Positions 1 to 10,407 of a stretch of 50,774 bases of DNA are shown here, in pieces. Source of the stretch: Pseudomonadota bacterium (GTDB lineage: Bacteria > Bdellovibrionota > UBA1018 > CAIMNF01); the NCBI GenBank assembly GCA_027491115.1, contig JAIXWV010000045.1:1-50774 (forward strand), in the 5' to 3' direction. The notes under the pieces were generated by a model. That model was not told where the DNA came from, made no database searches, and saw only the letters and a list, made by a program, of their open reading frames with translations. The position numbers were made by a program, and so were the translations under genes. Within the stretch, counting starts at the first letter, position 1; every line of letters starts with the position of its first letter.

Positions 1-126
1 GTGCACAACCAAGAAGCCTGAGGGCTTGATCGATCACCTGTCCATCTACCTGCGTTACCACAATACGGTTTTGATTCGTTCTTGAACCAGGGCTTCAGGC
101 GAAGCCAAAGGGGGCAGTTTGGGGGG
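1..126. other. window edge; no complete gene, small inverted repeat
   Basis: This short stretch lies downstream of the 2302-residue lipoprotein gene. It contains a perfect 6-bp inverted repeat, GGCTTC/GAAGCC with a 4-base loop, at 91-106. No run of T follows in the direction of the upstream gene, so it is not a convincing intrinsic terminator. A minus-strand frame is open from about position 88 to the window edge, with a possible GTG start near 54, and could be the beginning of the next gene. Too little is visible to claim it. Confidence 0.3.
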
Positions 127-3100
127 TTAGCGATGGGCTTGGATCAACAGGCCAGCCTCCCGCACCACAGCCCCAGCCGGCCCATTCACTTCCACCACCA
201 AGTGGTCGCCGTTCGTTAGGTTCAAATTCATTGGCGTAGTCTGTGTCGTCATGTCGGGCAATCCGAACGATAGATTCGATCCTGCGATCGGATTCAGCCC
301 CGTCGTTGATGAACTCGACGAGCCCGCCGAGGACAGAAGCACATCCAAAAGAGTCATCATCGGAGTTGAGGCGGCTACACTCAGACCAAATTTCGGATTC
401 GAATATCCACCCAGGTCAACCACTGCCCGAGAATCAGCCAAGACCGCAGGTCCATCAGGATAGGAGGCCCCTAGAGTGAGACGTTGAAGCACCTCAACTT
501 TTGACAGATTCTGTACCTTTAGCCATAATCCCGCCTTATAGATCTGGACTTGGTTTGTACAATTGCGATCACAGCGCACGACAATGTCATACTGATTGCC
601 TTCGTTTGCGCTTGAAAAATAGTCGAGGCCTTCCGAGATGGGGACTCTTGATAAAGTAACAGTCTGCGACTTGAAGTAAGTTTGAGAGTCCTCCACCAAG
701 GCATCTTGGCTCAAGTTTCGGAGGGCGAAGCTACCTATCGCGTCCTGTTGGGATGAAACGACAGCTTCAAGTTCCCAACTGTTAAACTCTCCCAACGTCG
801 ACTGCGAAGCAAGATTACGGGTAAATCGCTGTGACTGAGCCAGAGTCAAGTAGTCCATACTCGAGGTGCTGTGCAATGGGTTGAGTGAATCAGAGGCGGA
901 GGGAGTCGAGGCTTTTGACAAGAGTGGAAAGTAGAGTTTTGTACGAGTTGCTCCGACCTGTTTTACCATCAAACGAGCACTCAGGACTTGGAGCTGACCT
1001 GCCTCAGAGGTTCCTTCGATCTTGATACGGTATGCACTTACACCTGATGGAATAGTAATTGAATTTTTGAACAAGGTGGGTTCAGTTGAATTCCCCGGAA
1101 TCACCACTTCGCCCACCTCAGTTCCATGCCAGTCGAGCCATTTTAAGCTCCGATTGGAGGTGTCATGATTCATCGCCACTACTTCCAGGGCGTAGGTTCT
1201 GGTTCCGTCATAGTCGTCTGGATCAAAGCTGGTCTGGGTACTCTCAAAAGTGATATCAGTTCGGTCGGATGCCAGGGGTTGATCGGTGAGTTCCACCGGT
1301 ACGATGAGGTCAAGGGTTGCGATACCGGTTGCCATGACCGCTGTCGACATAGGGGAGGTGCCTGAACTAGAGAATCTCGCCGCAACTTTGTAAAAATAGT
1401 CTACTCCGTGCAGAACGTCCGGATCGGAGAAGTTCGTAGAGGCCCCTGCATAGATCAGAGAGTAGGATCCCGTCTCTTCAAAAGAGCGGAAAAGAAAATA
1501 CTGTGTTGCACCTCCAGCTGGATTCCAATTCACCTGGGTGGTTCCATTGGTAGGATTAGCTGCAAGTCCTGAGGGTACACTCACTGTGAAATCGACTCCC
1601 GCTTCATTGGAATAAGGTGAATTGACCCCAGATTCATTTACAGACGTGACCACGTAATAGTAGGCCGATCCAGGGATCACTGTATTATCCACATAGCTCG
1701 TATCTGGCGTCGTCACTGATTCTTTGAATGCGTAGGGTCCACCGGCCGTACTGCTCCGGTAAACACTGTAAGACACAGCATTGGGAGACTGCACCCACTG
1801 AAGTGAAACTTGGGCCACATCACTCGCCCTAGCAACCAGGTTAGCAGGAATGAGTAGAGGGTTGCCGGGGGTGACTGGCGCGCTCGTGGCAGATGCACCT
1901 CCAATGTGCCCCCCGGTGTATTCCGGTCTGTAACGATAAAAATATGCCTGTCCTGATATCACTGCGCTGTCGGTGTGTGCCAATGTGGCGATGCCTGAAG
2001 CAATCACTTGGAAGTTGATTGAATCTGTTGATCTCTCTAGCGTGTACGCGGTTGCAAATGGAGCGCTCGACCAGGAGACTTGAACTGCATTGCCCAGCAT
2101 AGTTGCAGTTGGCGCAGTGCCAGAATTTGAAGGAACCACTGTAATCAAGGGAGAGTATCCGGACTCATTGGTTCCGTTGAGTGCTGTCACTGCAAACGAA
2201 ACTGGAGTTCCTTCAATCTGCCCGAAAAGCGGTTCGGAGTTGTTCGTGCTGAATCCGTATGAAGTGTAGGTACCGCCTTGATAAGTATATATTCCGTAAC
2301 CCGTCGCTCCCGGTACCGGTGCCCAGTAGAGCGTGACCTCTGTCCCATTCGAGTTATCGATGACAGCCAGTCCTGCAGGTACCCGCGGAACAACGCCTGG
2401 AGTTACTGATGAGCTGGTAGGCGAAGTCTGGCTGCCGTTCGGAAAAACTGCGATAATCCGGTAGAAGTAGATCTGTCCATTGGTCAGACCAGTGTCGGTC
2501 AAGGTGAAAGTCGAGAGATTCGAAGCGATGGTGGTGAAACTGTTGCCGTCAGTGGATCGCTGAACATTGTAACCCGAGACACCGCTCACCCCTCCCCAAT
2601 CCACTTTAACTGAGTTGTTTCCAGCTACGACCAAAGGAGCAGAAGGTGTATTCCGGGTGGTTGCCGCTATTTGGACGGATCGAGGAGATTCTCCCGGTGA
2701 GAATGAAGAAATTCTGAAATAGTAAGTCGTGTCGGCAGTTAGACCCGGAATGGAGATGGAGTTGGTGCCAGTCATGAGGGGGATTTGATCGTAGGGTCCG
2801 TTGTTGGTCTGACCCCAGTAGACGCGGTAGTTGCTTGCACCGGTCACTCGACCCCATGCTAAATTCACACTATTCTGACCTACAGAGGTAACCGTTAATC
2901 CCGAAGGAATTTTCCCATTTCCAGGCATCGCACTGGTTTCAGCCGAATCTTGTCCTTGGGTGGTGTCCGCAAATTCGGCAGCCACCACATAGTAGTAGGC
3001 TGTATCTGCAGTCACTCCCGAGTCTGTGAATGGGCTGACGGCGTTGTTGGAGATGACCGTGTAGGGACCTCGTGAAGAGGTGCTTCGTTTCAAGATGTAC

Positions 3101-6100
3101 TTCGAGGCTCCAACGACTGCATTCCAAGTTACTGTTACTGCGGTTGCATTTGCCGTGGCGTTGATTGACGTGCTCACCCCGTTTCGAAATGCTATGCTAG
3201 CCGTTGGTGTTGATTCGTAGCTTTCTCCCCAGCGGGTGGTCACGCGGTAGTAGTTCATGCCGAACTGAGGAACCAAATCCTGCCACGTATTGGTAGGAGA
3301 CGTGAATCGAAGGGTCCATGGGCCTCCGGGAGCTGTTGCAGAGTAGATATTGAAAGCGTTGTAGTGAGCGGGAGCCGTCCAACTGAGATAGGCACGATTG
3401 CTAACAATGACCATCCTCAGGTTGGTCGGAGCTCCTGGATTCGGACCCGGAATTGCGGCTGCGTAGGGGGATTGAATTCCATATTGGCTTCCGGCCACGT
3501 ACTCAGGTTCCACGGTGTAATAGTAGGCGGTACCGTTGCTAACCGTAGTGTCGAGGTAGTAGTTCCCGGCTACATTGCTGATAACGCTCCATGGACCATT
3601 AGGTGACAAAGCTCTCCTTAAAACATAAGAAGGTGCATTGCCTGTCGGGGTCCAATCGACCACGATTTCTCCGTTTCCTGGGGTCACTGTCAGGTTGGGA
3701 CGGACATGGTTCAAAACCACTTCATTGGACTGGGCCCCCGGAAACCCGCCCCAATTCGCTGAGACCGTATAGTGCTCCTCGTAATCGGGTGGAAGAGGAT
3801 AGTTCGTATCCGTGTTTCCCCACCAAGTTGGCATACAAGAAAGGTAAGATTTACCAGTCACTCGGGTGAGGATTTGAGTGCTCCCGGCAGTGGTGCCGAA
3901 ATTGACGAAAAACCCATTGTGGTAAGCCGGGGCGCTCCAAGTGAGAAGCACCCCATCCTGTCCGGCCCCACATGCGCCGATCGCCCATGCTGCGGTCAGG
4001 CGTGTGGGTGCGGGTGGCTGGTCTTTGGCCATGGCGGAGGCCTCGGGGGATGCCGGACTGACACCGGCAGGGTTCACAGCTTTGACGACATAGTAAACCG
4101 CTTGGTCATTGGGAGCGGTATCATCCACGTAAGTGGTTTTATCCAAGTGTGATGCCAGAACCTGGTAGGGACCCCCGGGAGAAAAGGACCGGAAGAGGGA
4201 ATAAGTCAGGTCCTTGATATCTCCTTGCCAATCGAGGGAGACTTTTCCCGAGCCGGGAGTGGCACTCAACAAGGTAGGTGCGATCGGCCTTGAGGTGAGT
4301 GCCTGGGCGTTAGCCTCATTGGAATAGACGCTCTTCCCTGTCGAGTTGATGGACTCAATGGTGTAAAAATAGGTCTCGCCATTAGTGGTATATACGTCCC
4401 TGAAGTTCGCAGATTTGGTGATCTGAATGGTAGTGTACGGCCCGCCCGCTCGGGTCGAGCGTTTCACGTGGTAATCCGGAGCGGGATTGGCAACAAAGTC
4501 TGGTAGCCAGGATAGAATGACCGAGCCATTTGGAAGGGCGGTTGCCATGAGCTCGCTGCCGCCTTCCGGGGCGTGGAGGAAATTCGTCAAGTAGGAACAA
4601 ACGGAGTCTGATCCCACAATGTTCGTCGTGAAGCCATACACCGTCGTGGTGGCATTATACAACATGGTGGCTTCAACTCCTGTGGTCGTGAACAGACCAA
4701 CTGGGCCATAACCAATCTGCTGAGTGCAAGCCTCATCGGAAAACAAGGTGACAGTCGAAGCGGCCAGAAAGTCACTCGTGGGACCGAGGTAACCTTTGAT
4801 CAAGGCTTGGCGGTTGTAAGAGGGGCTTCCTGGCGAAGAGGACAAGAATATCGGGCGTCCAGGCAAAAGGTTGTCGTGGATAAAGGGGGACATGTTGGTG
4901 CAGGCGCTGCCGTTACCCGCTTCATCAAAAGCCCGAGCATGAATGTTGGTGATTGAATTTACACCGGCATTGACGAGGATTCCGCCGCCTTGGAAATCTG
5001 CAACGCTACCCAGACCGATCCGATTCACACAGAATTGGCTGTCATAAAATACCAAACGTGAGCTTGGGATGATCGCCACCGGATTTGTTGGAGCCGTTCC
5101 CTTGATCAAAGGGGTTGAACTCATCCGAGTGGGTGGGGTGGGGGAATAGGATTGGAACACTGGTGCCGAGGGAGTGATATTGGTGTGCGTGTAATTGACG
5201 AAGAAGGTGCACTCCGACTCATTCCCGTATTTGTCGAGGGCTTTAGAATAAACCGGGGTTACTGCATTCATGGCAACTGTGATGCCGATACCAGTCGATC
5301 TGAAGTTCTTCGCGGTTCCCGCCCCGATCATGCTGGTGCATCCGGCATCGGCGAACAATTGGACCTGGGTGATGATCGGCGAAAGAGACCCGATCAGAAA
5401 GGGTTTATTGGTCACATTGGTCGGCGTCACGGGGTTCGCAGTTTGGTAGACTGGAGCAGGTGGGATTGCAGTGGAATGATCATAGGTGGTCAGGTAAGTA
5501 CAATCAGTTCCATTCCCAACCATATCGTAGGACTTGCCATAGATAGTGGTCTGCGCATTATTACCAGCAGTCACCTGGATTCCTGCCGCAATGAAGTCGG
5601 CTGCCGATCCTGTTCCGATCTGGATCTGGCAGTCAATGTCTGAAAAGAGTGAAACGTTCTCGGTATCGGGTGAGACTCCCCCTTGGATCTTCGGCGTGAA
5701 GCTCTTGTTTGTCGGGGAGGTCGGGTCGGTCCCGGAATACACTGGAGGATCCGGTGGAATGGTGTCCGAAACAAAGAAAGCCAATTCCACACAGCTGGAA
5801 GCGTTTCCGGCCGCGTCGATTGCTGCGCCGTAAATCACGGTGGTGTCATTCTCGATGACGCTCACTGGAATTCCAGTGGAAACATAGGCTGCCCGGGTCC
5901 CTGAGCCGATCCCGACAGTACACGCACGATTGTTGTAGAATCGGACTTGGGCCGCATCTGCCGCAATCGTTCCCTTCACTTTTGGGTAGAGTGTCGCACC
6001 GCTTGGAGAAAGAGGAACGGTGGTGGTGAATGCTGGAGCAGCCGGAGGGAGGTTGTCGTGCTGGTAGGTGGTCAAGTAGGTGCAAAAAGAGGAGTGCCCG

Positions 6101-7035
6101 CTCTCGTCGAAATTCTTGGCCCATACACCGAGCTTTTGGTTCTCCGCTACAGTGAGGAGGATTCCTGCTGTAGAAAACTCCTCCGACGTCCCAGATCCGA
6201 CTTCCACCTTGCAACCTGCATCAGAGTAGAATTTGATCTGGGTTCCGCCATCCGGAAGAATCCCTGACAGGCGAGGGGTGGTCGAGGTCCGATTGGGGGA
6301 GACCGGAAGCACACTCGTCAACTCGGGGCCACTGATGGCAGTGGAATCGTGCGAGTAGGTGCCGAGAAACGCGCACGCAGAGCCATTTCCAAAAGGCTCG
6401 AACGCCCGTCCATAAACCTCCGTTTCACGGTTGGGAGCGAGTGGGAGGCCGATTCCAACCGTAGTGAACTCTTCCGAGCTTCCTGAAGCTATTTGTTGAC
6501 TGCAACCGGAATCTCCATAGAGCCTGACATTAACGGTGTTGCCAGAAACCTCACCGAAGATTCTTGGCTCAGCGACCACTTTTGAAGGAGGGGCCGGATC
6601 AAACGAGAGGAAAAGTGGGCTCGGAGGGGCGGTGTGAAGGGGATCGTAGGTCGTGACGTAGACACATTTGTTGTTCGTGTTGTTCGAAGCCCAAATATCG
6701 GTTTTTTGGGTACTCGAAACTTCGGCAACGATTCCAGGATCGATGTAAGTGCGAACTGGCCCTTCTCCGAGTGGAGATGAGACGCACATTGAGTCAGAAT
6801 GAAATCGAATCGTGGTCAATGGATTCGAGTCGGGGAAATAGTTGTTACCGCGAATTCGGATCGAAGCTTGGCTCGAGTCATACGAAAGTTCCTCGAGAGA
6901 GGTGAATGTGATTCCCCGGACTCGGACATCATTGAGAGGGACATCAATTGAGCATGCAGAAAGCACACCCAACAAGAGGAGCATCGCCCCTCTCAGGAGT
7001 CCACCTGACCACGTTGAAACAGTCGCCCAAAACAT
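127..7035 (-). CDS. giant outer-surface lipoprotein with two-Cys Ig-like modules and 12 Fn3 domains
   Basis: The 2302-residue product starts with a lipoprotein signal: hydrophobic residues 17-25, then LSAC with lipidated Cys28. The ATG at 7035 follows a GAGG ribosome site. About eight modules of roughly 85 residues span residues 60-840. Each has a DxxC near its middle and an SxC(T/S)YLTxY-like end, suggesting one disulfide per module. About twelve fibronectin type III modules follow (residues 840-1920), with the usual core Trp and paired Tyr residues. The last 380 residues are non-repetitive and may be a separate beta domain. Fn3 and Ig-like chains usually act as stalks or adhesive rods, so a cell-surface adhesion or scaffold role is inferred. 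It is the last gene of a three-lipoprotein set, 99 bases after the 1090-residue gene. No enzymatic motif was seen. Confidence 0.9.
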   Translation of the reverse strand: MFWATVSTWSGGLLRGAMLLLLGVLSACSIDVPLNDVRVRGITFTSLEELSYDSSQASIRIRGNNYFPDSNPLTTIRFHSDSMCVSSPLGEGPVRTYIDPGIVAEVSSTQKTDIWASNNTNNKCVYVTTYDPLHTAPPSPLFLSFDPAPPSKVVAEPRIFGEVSGNTVNVRLYGDSGCSQQIASGSSEEFTTVGIGLPLAPNRETEVYGRAFEPFGNGSACAFLGTYSHDSTAISGPELTSVLPVSPNRTSTTPRLSGILPDGGTQIKFYSDAGCKVEVGSGTSEEFSTAGILLTVAENQKLGVWAKNFDESGHSSFCTYLTTYQHDNLPPAAPAFTTTVPLSPSGATLYPKVKGTIAADAAQVRFYNNRACTVGIGSGTRAAYVSTGIPVSVIENDTTVIYGAAIDAAGNASSCVELAFFVSDTIPPDPPVYSGTDPTSPTNKSFTPKIQGGVSPDTENVSLFSDIDCQIQIGTGSAADFIAAGIQVTAGNNAQTTIYGKSYDMVGNGTDCTYLTTYDHSTAIPPAPVYQTANPVTPTNVTNKPFLIGSLSPIITQVQLFADAGCTSMIGAGTAKNFRSTGIGITVAMNAVTPVYSKALDKYGNESECTFFVNYTHTNITPSAPVFQSYSPTPPTRMSSTPLIKGTAPTNPVAIIPSSRLVFYDSQFCVNRIGLGSVADFQGGGILVNAGVNSITNIHARAFDEAGNGSACTNMSPFIHDNLLPGRPIFLSSSPGSPSYNRQALIKGYLGPTSDFLAASTVTLFSDEACTQQIGYGPVGLFTTTGVEATMLYNATTTVYGFTTNIVGSDSVCSYLTNFLHAPEGGSELMATALPNGSVILSWLPDFVANPAPDYHVKRSTRAGGPYTTIQITKSANFRDVYTTNGETYFYTIESINSTGKSVYSNEANAQALTSRPIAPTLLSATPGSGKVSLDWQGDIKDLTYSLFRSFSPGGPYQVLASHLDKTTYVDDTAPNDQAVYYVVKAVNPAGVSPASPEASAMAKDQPPAPTRLTAAWAIGACGAGQDGVLLTWSAPAYHNGFFVNFGTTAGSTQILTRVTGKSYLSCMPTWWGNTDTNYPLPPDYEEHYTVSANWGGFPGAQSNEVVLNHVRPNLTVTPGNGEIVVDWTPTGNAPSYVLRRALSPNGPWSVISNVAGNYYLDTTVSNGTAYYYTVEPEYVAGSQYGIQSPYAAAIPGPNPGAPTNLRMVIVSNRAYLSWTAPAHYNAFNIYSATAPGGPWTLRFTSPTNTWQDLVPQFGMNYYRVTTRWGESYESTPTASIAFRNGVSTSINATANATAVTVTWNAVVGASKYILKRSTSSRGPYTVISNNAVSPFTDSGVTADTAYYYVVAAEFADTTQGQDSAETSAMPGNGKIPSGLTVTSVGQNSVNLAWGRVTGASNYRVYWGQTNNGPYDQIPLMTGTNSISIPGLTADTTYYFRISSFSPGESPRSVQIAATTRNTPSAPLVVAGNNSVKVDWGGVSGVSGYNVQRSTDGNSFTTIASNLSTFTLTDTGLTNGQIYFYRIIAVFPNGSQTSPTSSSVTPGVVPRVPAGLAVIDNSNGTEVTLYWAPVPGATGYGIYTYQGGTYTSYGFSTNNSEPLFGQIEGTPVSFAVTALNGTNESGYSPLITVVPSNSGTAPTATMLGNAVQVSWSSAPFATAYTLERSTDSINFQVIASGIATLAHTDSAVISGQAYFYRYRPEYTGGHIGGASATSAPVTPGNPLLIPANLVARASDVAQVSLQWVQSPNAVSYSVYRSSTAGGPYAFKESVTTPDTSYVDNTVIPGSAYYYVVTSVNESGVNSPYSNEAGVDFTVSVPSGLAANPTNGTTQVNWNPAGGATQYFLFRSFEETGSYSLIYAGASTNFSDPDVLHGVDYFYKVAARFSSSGTSPMSTAVMATGIATLDLIVPVELTDQPLASDRTDITFESTQTSFDPDDYDGTRTYALEVVAMNHDTSNRSLKWLDWHGTEVGEVVIPGNSTEPTLFKNSITIPSGVSAYRIKIEGTSEAGQLQVLSARLMVKQVGATRTKLYFPLLSKASTPSASDSLNPLHSTSSMDYLTLAQSQRFTRNLASQSTLGEFNSWELEAVVSSQQDAIGSFALRNLSQDALVEDSQTYFKSQTVTLSRVPISEGLDYFSSANEGNQYDIVVRCDRNCTNQVQIYKAGLWLKVQNLSKVEVLQRLTLGASYPDGPAVLADSRAVVDLGGYSNPKFGLSVAASTPMMTLLDVLLSSAGSSSSSTTGLNPIAGSNLSFGLPDMTTQTTPMNLNLTNGDHLVVEVNGPAGAVVREAGLLIQAHR

Positions 7036-7134
7036 CCCAAACCTCTAAGGTTCTTAACGACTTGCCCTCAACTTAAGTTTAGCAAAAAAGAGGGGTGTCC
7101 GGACTGTGGCAAGATTGACAGTGTCTGATTTGAC

Positions 7135-10100
7135 TCAGTGCCCGAGTTGAACTTTCAGATGGTTGTTGGTACCATCGAGCACCAGCACGTCGAGTTTCCC
7201 GTCAGCGTTGAGATCAGTACCCGACACTGCCGAAATGGCACCCGGCATCATGAAGAGATCTGAGCTGTTACTGAACTGCCCTCCAGCCATACTGGCTAGG
7301 TACCCGAAAGCGTTTTGAGTGTTCAGGGCAACCAGGAGATCCGTTCTCCCTCTCCCGTTCCAGTCACCCGCAAACAAAACCCCCGGTGTTGCGTCTATTG
7401 AATAAACCACTTGAGGTGTGAATGATCCATCCGAGACACCGTGCAAAACACTGACGGTTCCATCTCCGAAGTTCGTTACGGCTAGGTCCACCAGGAGGTC
7501 GTTATTGAAATACCCACTGACCAATCCAGTGGGGAGACCACCGGTTAAATAGCCTACAGGGGCGCGGAAGGTCCCGTCTGGATTCCCTATCAGGATGCTA
7601 ACCGAGCTGTCGGAATAATTGACTGTTGCCAGATCAGGAAGGCCGTCAACGTTAAAGTCGGCTGAGACGATTCCATTTGGAGCACTTCCAGTGAGGAAGT
7701 CGACTTTAACATTGAATGTGCCGTCACCGTTTCCTGTCAAGATACTGACCTTTGAAGTGGACTGATTGGAGGTGGCCAGATCCAGGTGACCATCACGATT
7801 GAAGTCTCCTACCGTGATTCCGGTGGGATTGTCTCCTGTTCCGTAGGGGACCATAGTCTCAAAACTGAGGTCACCTCTGCCGATGAAAACCCCTGCAGAG
7901 TTCCCCCCCTTGTTCACCACGATCATGTCCTGTTTGCCATCACGGTTCAAATCAGCAACCTCGACCCAGACCGGCTGAGTACCCGTGGAGAGCGTTGATT
8001 TCAACTTCAGGTGCCCGTTGCCCAAGCCTTCGAATACGGTCACGGTATTGGAGCCCTGATTGACAACCATGACATCACGCGCGCCGTTCGAATCAAAATC
8101 TCCGGAGGCAAGATGGGCTGGAGCGTTCCCGACAGGGGTGACAAAATCAAGTTGACCCAAAGGGTTGCCTGATAGCACTCGGACGGTGGCATTCGCAACA
8201 TCCACAAATGAGATGTCCGGAACATCGTCGTTGTTCGAGTCGTAGACAACGAGAGAAACCGGGCTTCCATTTACGAAATCAAGCTTCGGTAAACTGAATT
8301 GACGCGTGGTAACTCCATAAAACGTTCCGACATTCATGTCGTCCGTGTTCGAGACCAATAGGTCATTTTTTCCGTCGAGATTGAGGTCAGTCACGACGAC
8401 TGAGCTGGGAAACAGCCCCGTAAGCAAGCTACTGGTGGAGGTCAAGTTACCCAGTCCGTCCCCGTAGAATATGACAAGGTTGGGTTCGGCGGAGTTAGTG
8501 GTGATCAAATCTGGGTGGGCATCTCCATCTACATCGGCTGTGGTGATGGAGTTCAAGCCTAGCCCTGAATATGCTTCAGCATAGTTGCCATAAGTTCCAT
8601 CCTCTTGACGAAACAAAACGCCGACATATCCGGTTGCTGAGTTGGCAACTGCAAGATCGACTTTTCCATCTTCGTTCCAGTCAACGGCGGTGAGAGCAAT
8701 CGGCGTGTCCCCTACTAAAAAGCTTTGTGCCGGCCTAAAGCTACCGTTTCCCTCACCGTAATGCACTGCTACCAAATCGTCTTGCATCGATGCGGTTGCT
8801 AGGTCAAGGTGAGAGTCTCCGTTCAAGTCGGCCACGACTAATCCAGAAGGTACTGCAACGGTGTTCATCACCTGGCCAATGAGAAATGTTCCATCACCGT
8901 TACCCAATAGGCGTGAGATTTGGCCGGATCCATTGCAAGCCACGGCCAAATCAATGTGTCCATCCTCATTCAAGTCACCGGATGCAATTTTGGTTCCTCC
9001 GGAGCATGCACCCAGTCCATAGGTCCTCATTCTCGCAAAAAGTCCGTTTCCACGGCCGATCATGATACCCACGGTGTTTTCGGCTTGGTTCAATACAGCC
9101 ATGTCTCCGAATCCATCGTCGACAAACTTGGCAATCACCATTGAAACCGGGGTGTTTCCTGCTAAAAACGCATTTCCGAATACTGATGTTCCCTGGGTGG
9201 ATGCCCGAGCCTTGAATGAAACAGTCGTTCCACCGCTTCCGGCGAGGTCAGGAAGAGATCCAGACAGTGGAGAGACTCGAAACGTGCTTCGAAGTGATGA
9301 GTACCCCATGGTCACAGGAATCGTGATGTTCCCGGAAGCATCAGTAATTTTGATAGCACTTCCGTTGAACATGGCATCACCTGAAGTCCGAACCACGACC
9401 AGCGGGTAGGAGGGGATGCCGTTGCCATAAGGGTCTGCCAGCTTGGCCACAAGAGGTTGTGGAAACGCGGTTCCGACCGGAACAGTTTGATCGTCCCCGC
9501 TTACGATTTCGATATGGTCCGGATCACCGGCGAGGGCGGTGATGTCGATCGCCCGACTCACACCGAGCGAGTCAGTAACAGTCAAAGTATCAGTGACGTA
9601 GGCTGTTCTCCCTGTGGTGTAGGTCCGGGTAGTCGGATTCAGGGTCCCCCCCGATAAGTTTGAACTGAGCACCATGGTGTAGGATCCCGATCCACCCGTG
9701 ATGGTGAATACTTGAGGGGTATCCACTCGGATGGAGACAGAGGCAGGAGAAATCTCAAGAGCGTGTTTCTTCCATTCGACCGACGTTTCAGACGAATTTC
9801 CCGCTGGATCGACCGCAATCACCCGGATGGTGTAGTTCCCGTCGGATGCTTTCGGGAGGTTCAGCGAGTAGGCGGAGTTGAGGCACTGGGTTGAACCTGC
9901 ACCGTCTCCACCGAGTGACACTATCGATCCCGTTTCACAAGCGCCTGACAAGGTGAGTGATGCACCTGCTGATAGAAAGGGGCTCACGGCAGGGTTGATC
10001 AGTGTGGGTGCGGTGACACTCGTTTTCCTGATCCAGACGACCGGGGTGGAGATCGATGCATTTCCGTTCAGGTCAAGTTGAGTGATCTGGAACGGATACA

Positions 10101-10407
10101 CCCCGTCTGATGTTTTGAGAATCGTGAATTGGTAGCTGGAATTTGCCTGACATTCGGTTTCTTGAGAGTCCGCACCTTCGAGTCTGAGGATGTCTCCGAC
10201 CATGCAGAACCCTTCGATCGTGAGCAGACTCGATCGAGAATAGTGGGGATTTGCCGAAGGGCTCACCACGGTCGGTTGCTCCACGATGGGAGTCTCCTTG
10301 TACTCCCGGTACGGAGTCCCGTCGTAGGTGACTTTCCCACCGAATCTGCACCCTGACAGGATCGTCAGTGCCAAAATCAGGATGTGTTGACCCCCTCTGA
10401 GCATCAT
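7135..10407 (-). CDS. lipoprotein with 14 FG-GAP/VCBS-type propeller blades
   Basis: The 1090-residue product has a short lipoprotein signal ending LSGC, with Cys20 as acceptor. Residues 30-210 look like two bacterial Ig-like modules, each with paired Cys. Residues 210-400 hold two further beta-rich modules, the second resembling invasin-type Big_1. From about residue 415 to the end there are 14 blades of roughly 48 residues, most with a DxNxDGxxDL calcium-loop motif followed by a GNGDGTF-like strand. This is the FG-GAP/VCBS repeat family, as in integrin alpha propellers. Fourteen blades would fit two seven-bladed propellers. Blades 12 and 13 have degenerate metal loops. The start overlaps the stop of the upstream 1959-residue gene as ATGA, which implies translational coupling. 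The likely role is calcium-dependent surface binding; the ligand is unknown. Confidence 0.9.
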   Translation of the reverse strand: MMLRGGQHILILALTILSGCRFGGKVTYDGTPYREYKETPIVEQPTVVSPSANPHYSRSSLLTIEGFCMVGDILRLEGADSQETECQANSSYQFTILKTSDGVYPFQITQLDLNGNASISTPVVWIRKTSVTAPTLINPAVSPFLSAGASLTLSGACETGSIVSLGGDGAGSTQCLNSAYSLNLPKASDGNYTIRVIAVDPAGNSSETSVEWKKHALEISPASVSIRVDTPQVFTITGGSGSYTMVLSSNLSGGTLNPTTRTYTTGRTAYVTDTLTVTDSLGVSRAIDITALAGDPDHIEIVSGDDQTVPVGTAFPQPLVAKLADPYGNGIPSYPLVVVRTSGDAMFNGSAIKITDASGNITIPVTMGYSSLRSTFRVSPLSGSLPDLAGSGGTTVSFKARASTQGTSVFGNAFLAGNTPVSMVIAKFVDDGFGDMAVLNQAENTVGIMIGRGNGLFARMRTYGLGACSGGTKIASGDLNEDGHIDLAVACNGSGQISRLLGNGDGTFLIGQVMNTVAVPSGLVVADLNGDSHLDLATASMQDDLVAVHYGEGNGSFRPAQSFLVGDTPIALTAVDWNEDGKVDLAVANSATGYVGVLFRQEDGTYGNYAEAYSGLGLNSITTADVDGDAHPDLITTNSAEPNLVIFYGDGLGNLTSTSSLLTGLFPSSVVVTDLNLDGKNDLLVSNTDDMNVGTFYGVTTRQFSLPKLDFVNGSPVSLVVYDSNNDDVPDISFVDVANATVRVLSGNPLGQLDFVTPVGNAPAHLASGDFDSNGARDVMVVNQGSNTVTVFEGLGNGHLKLKSTLSTGTQPVWVEVADLNRDGKQDMIVVNKGGNSAGVFIGRGDLSFETMVPYGTGDNPTGITVGDFNRDGHLDLATSNQSTSKVSILTGNGDGTFNVKVDFLTGSAPNGIVSADFNVDGLPDLATVNYSDSSVSILIGNPDGTFRAPVGYLTGGLPTGLVSGYFNNDLLVDLAVTNFGDGTVSVLHGVSDGSFTPQVVYSIDATPGVLFAGDWNGRGRTDLLVALNTQNAFGYLASMAGGQFSNSSDLFMMPGAISAVSGTDLNADGKLDVLVLDGTNNHLKVQLGH

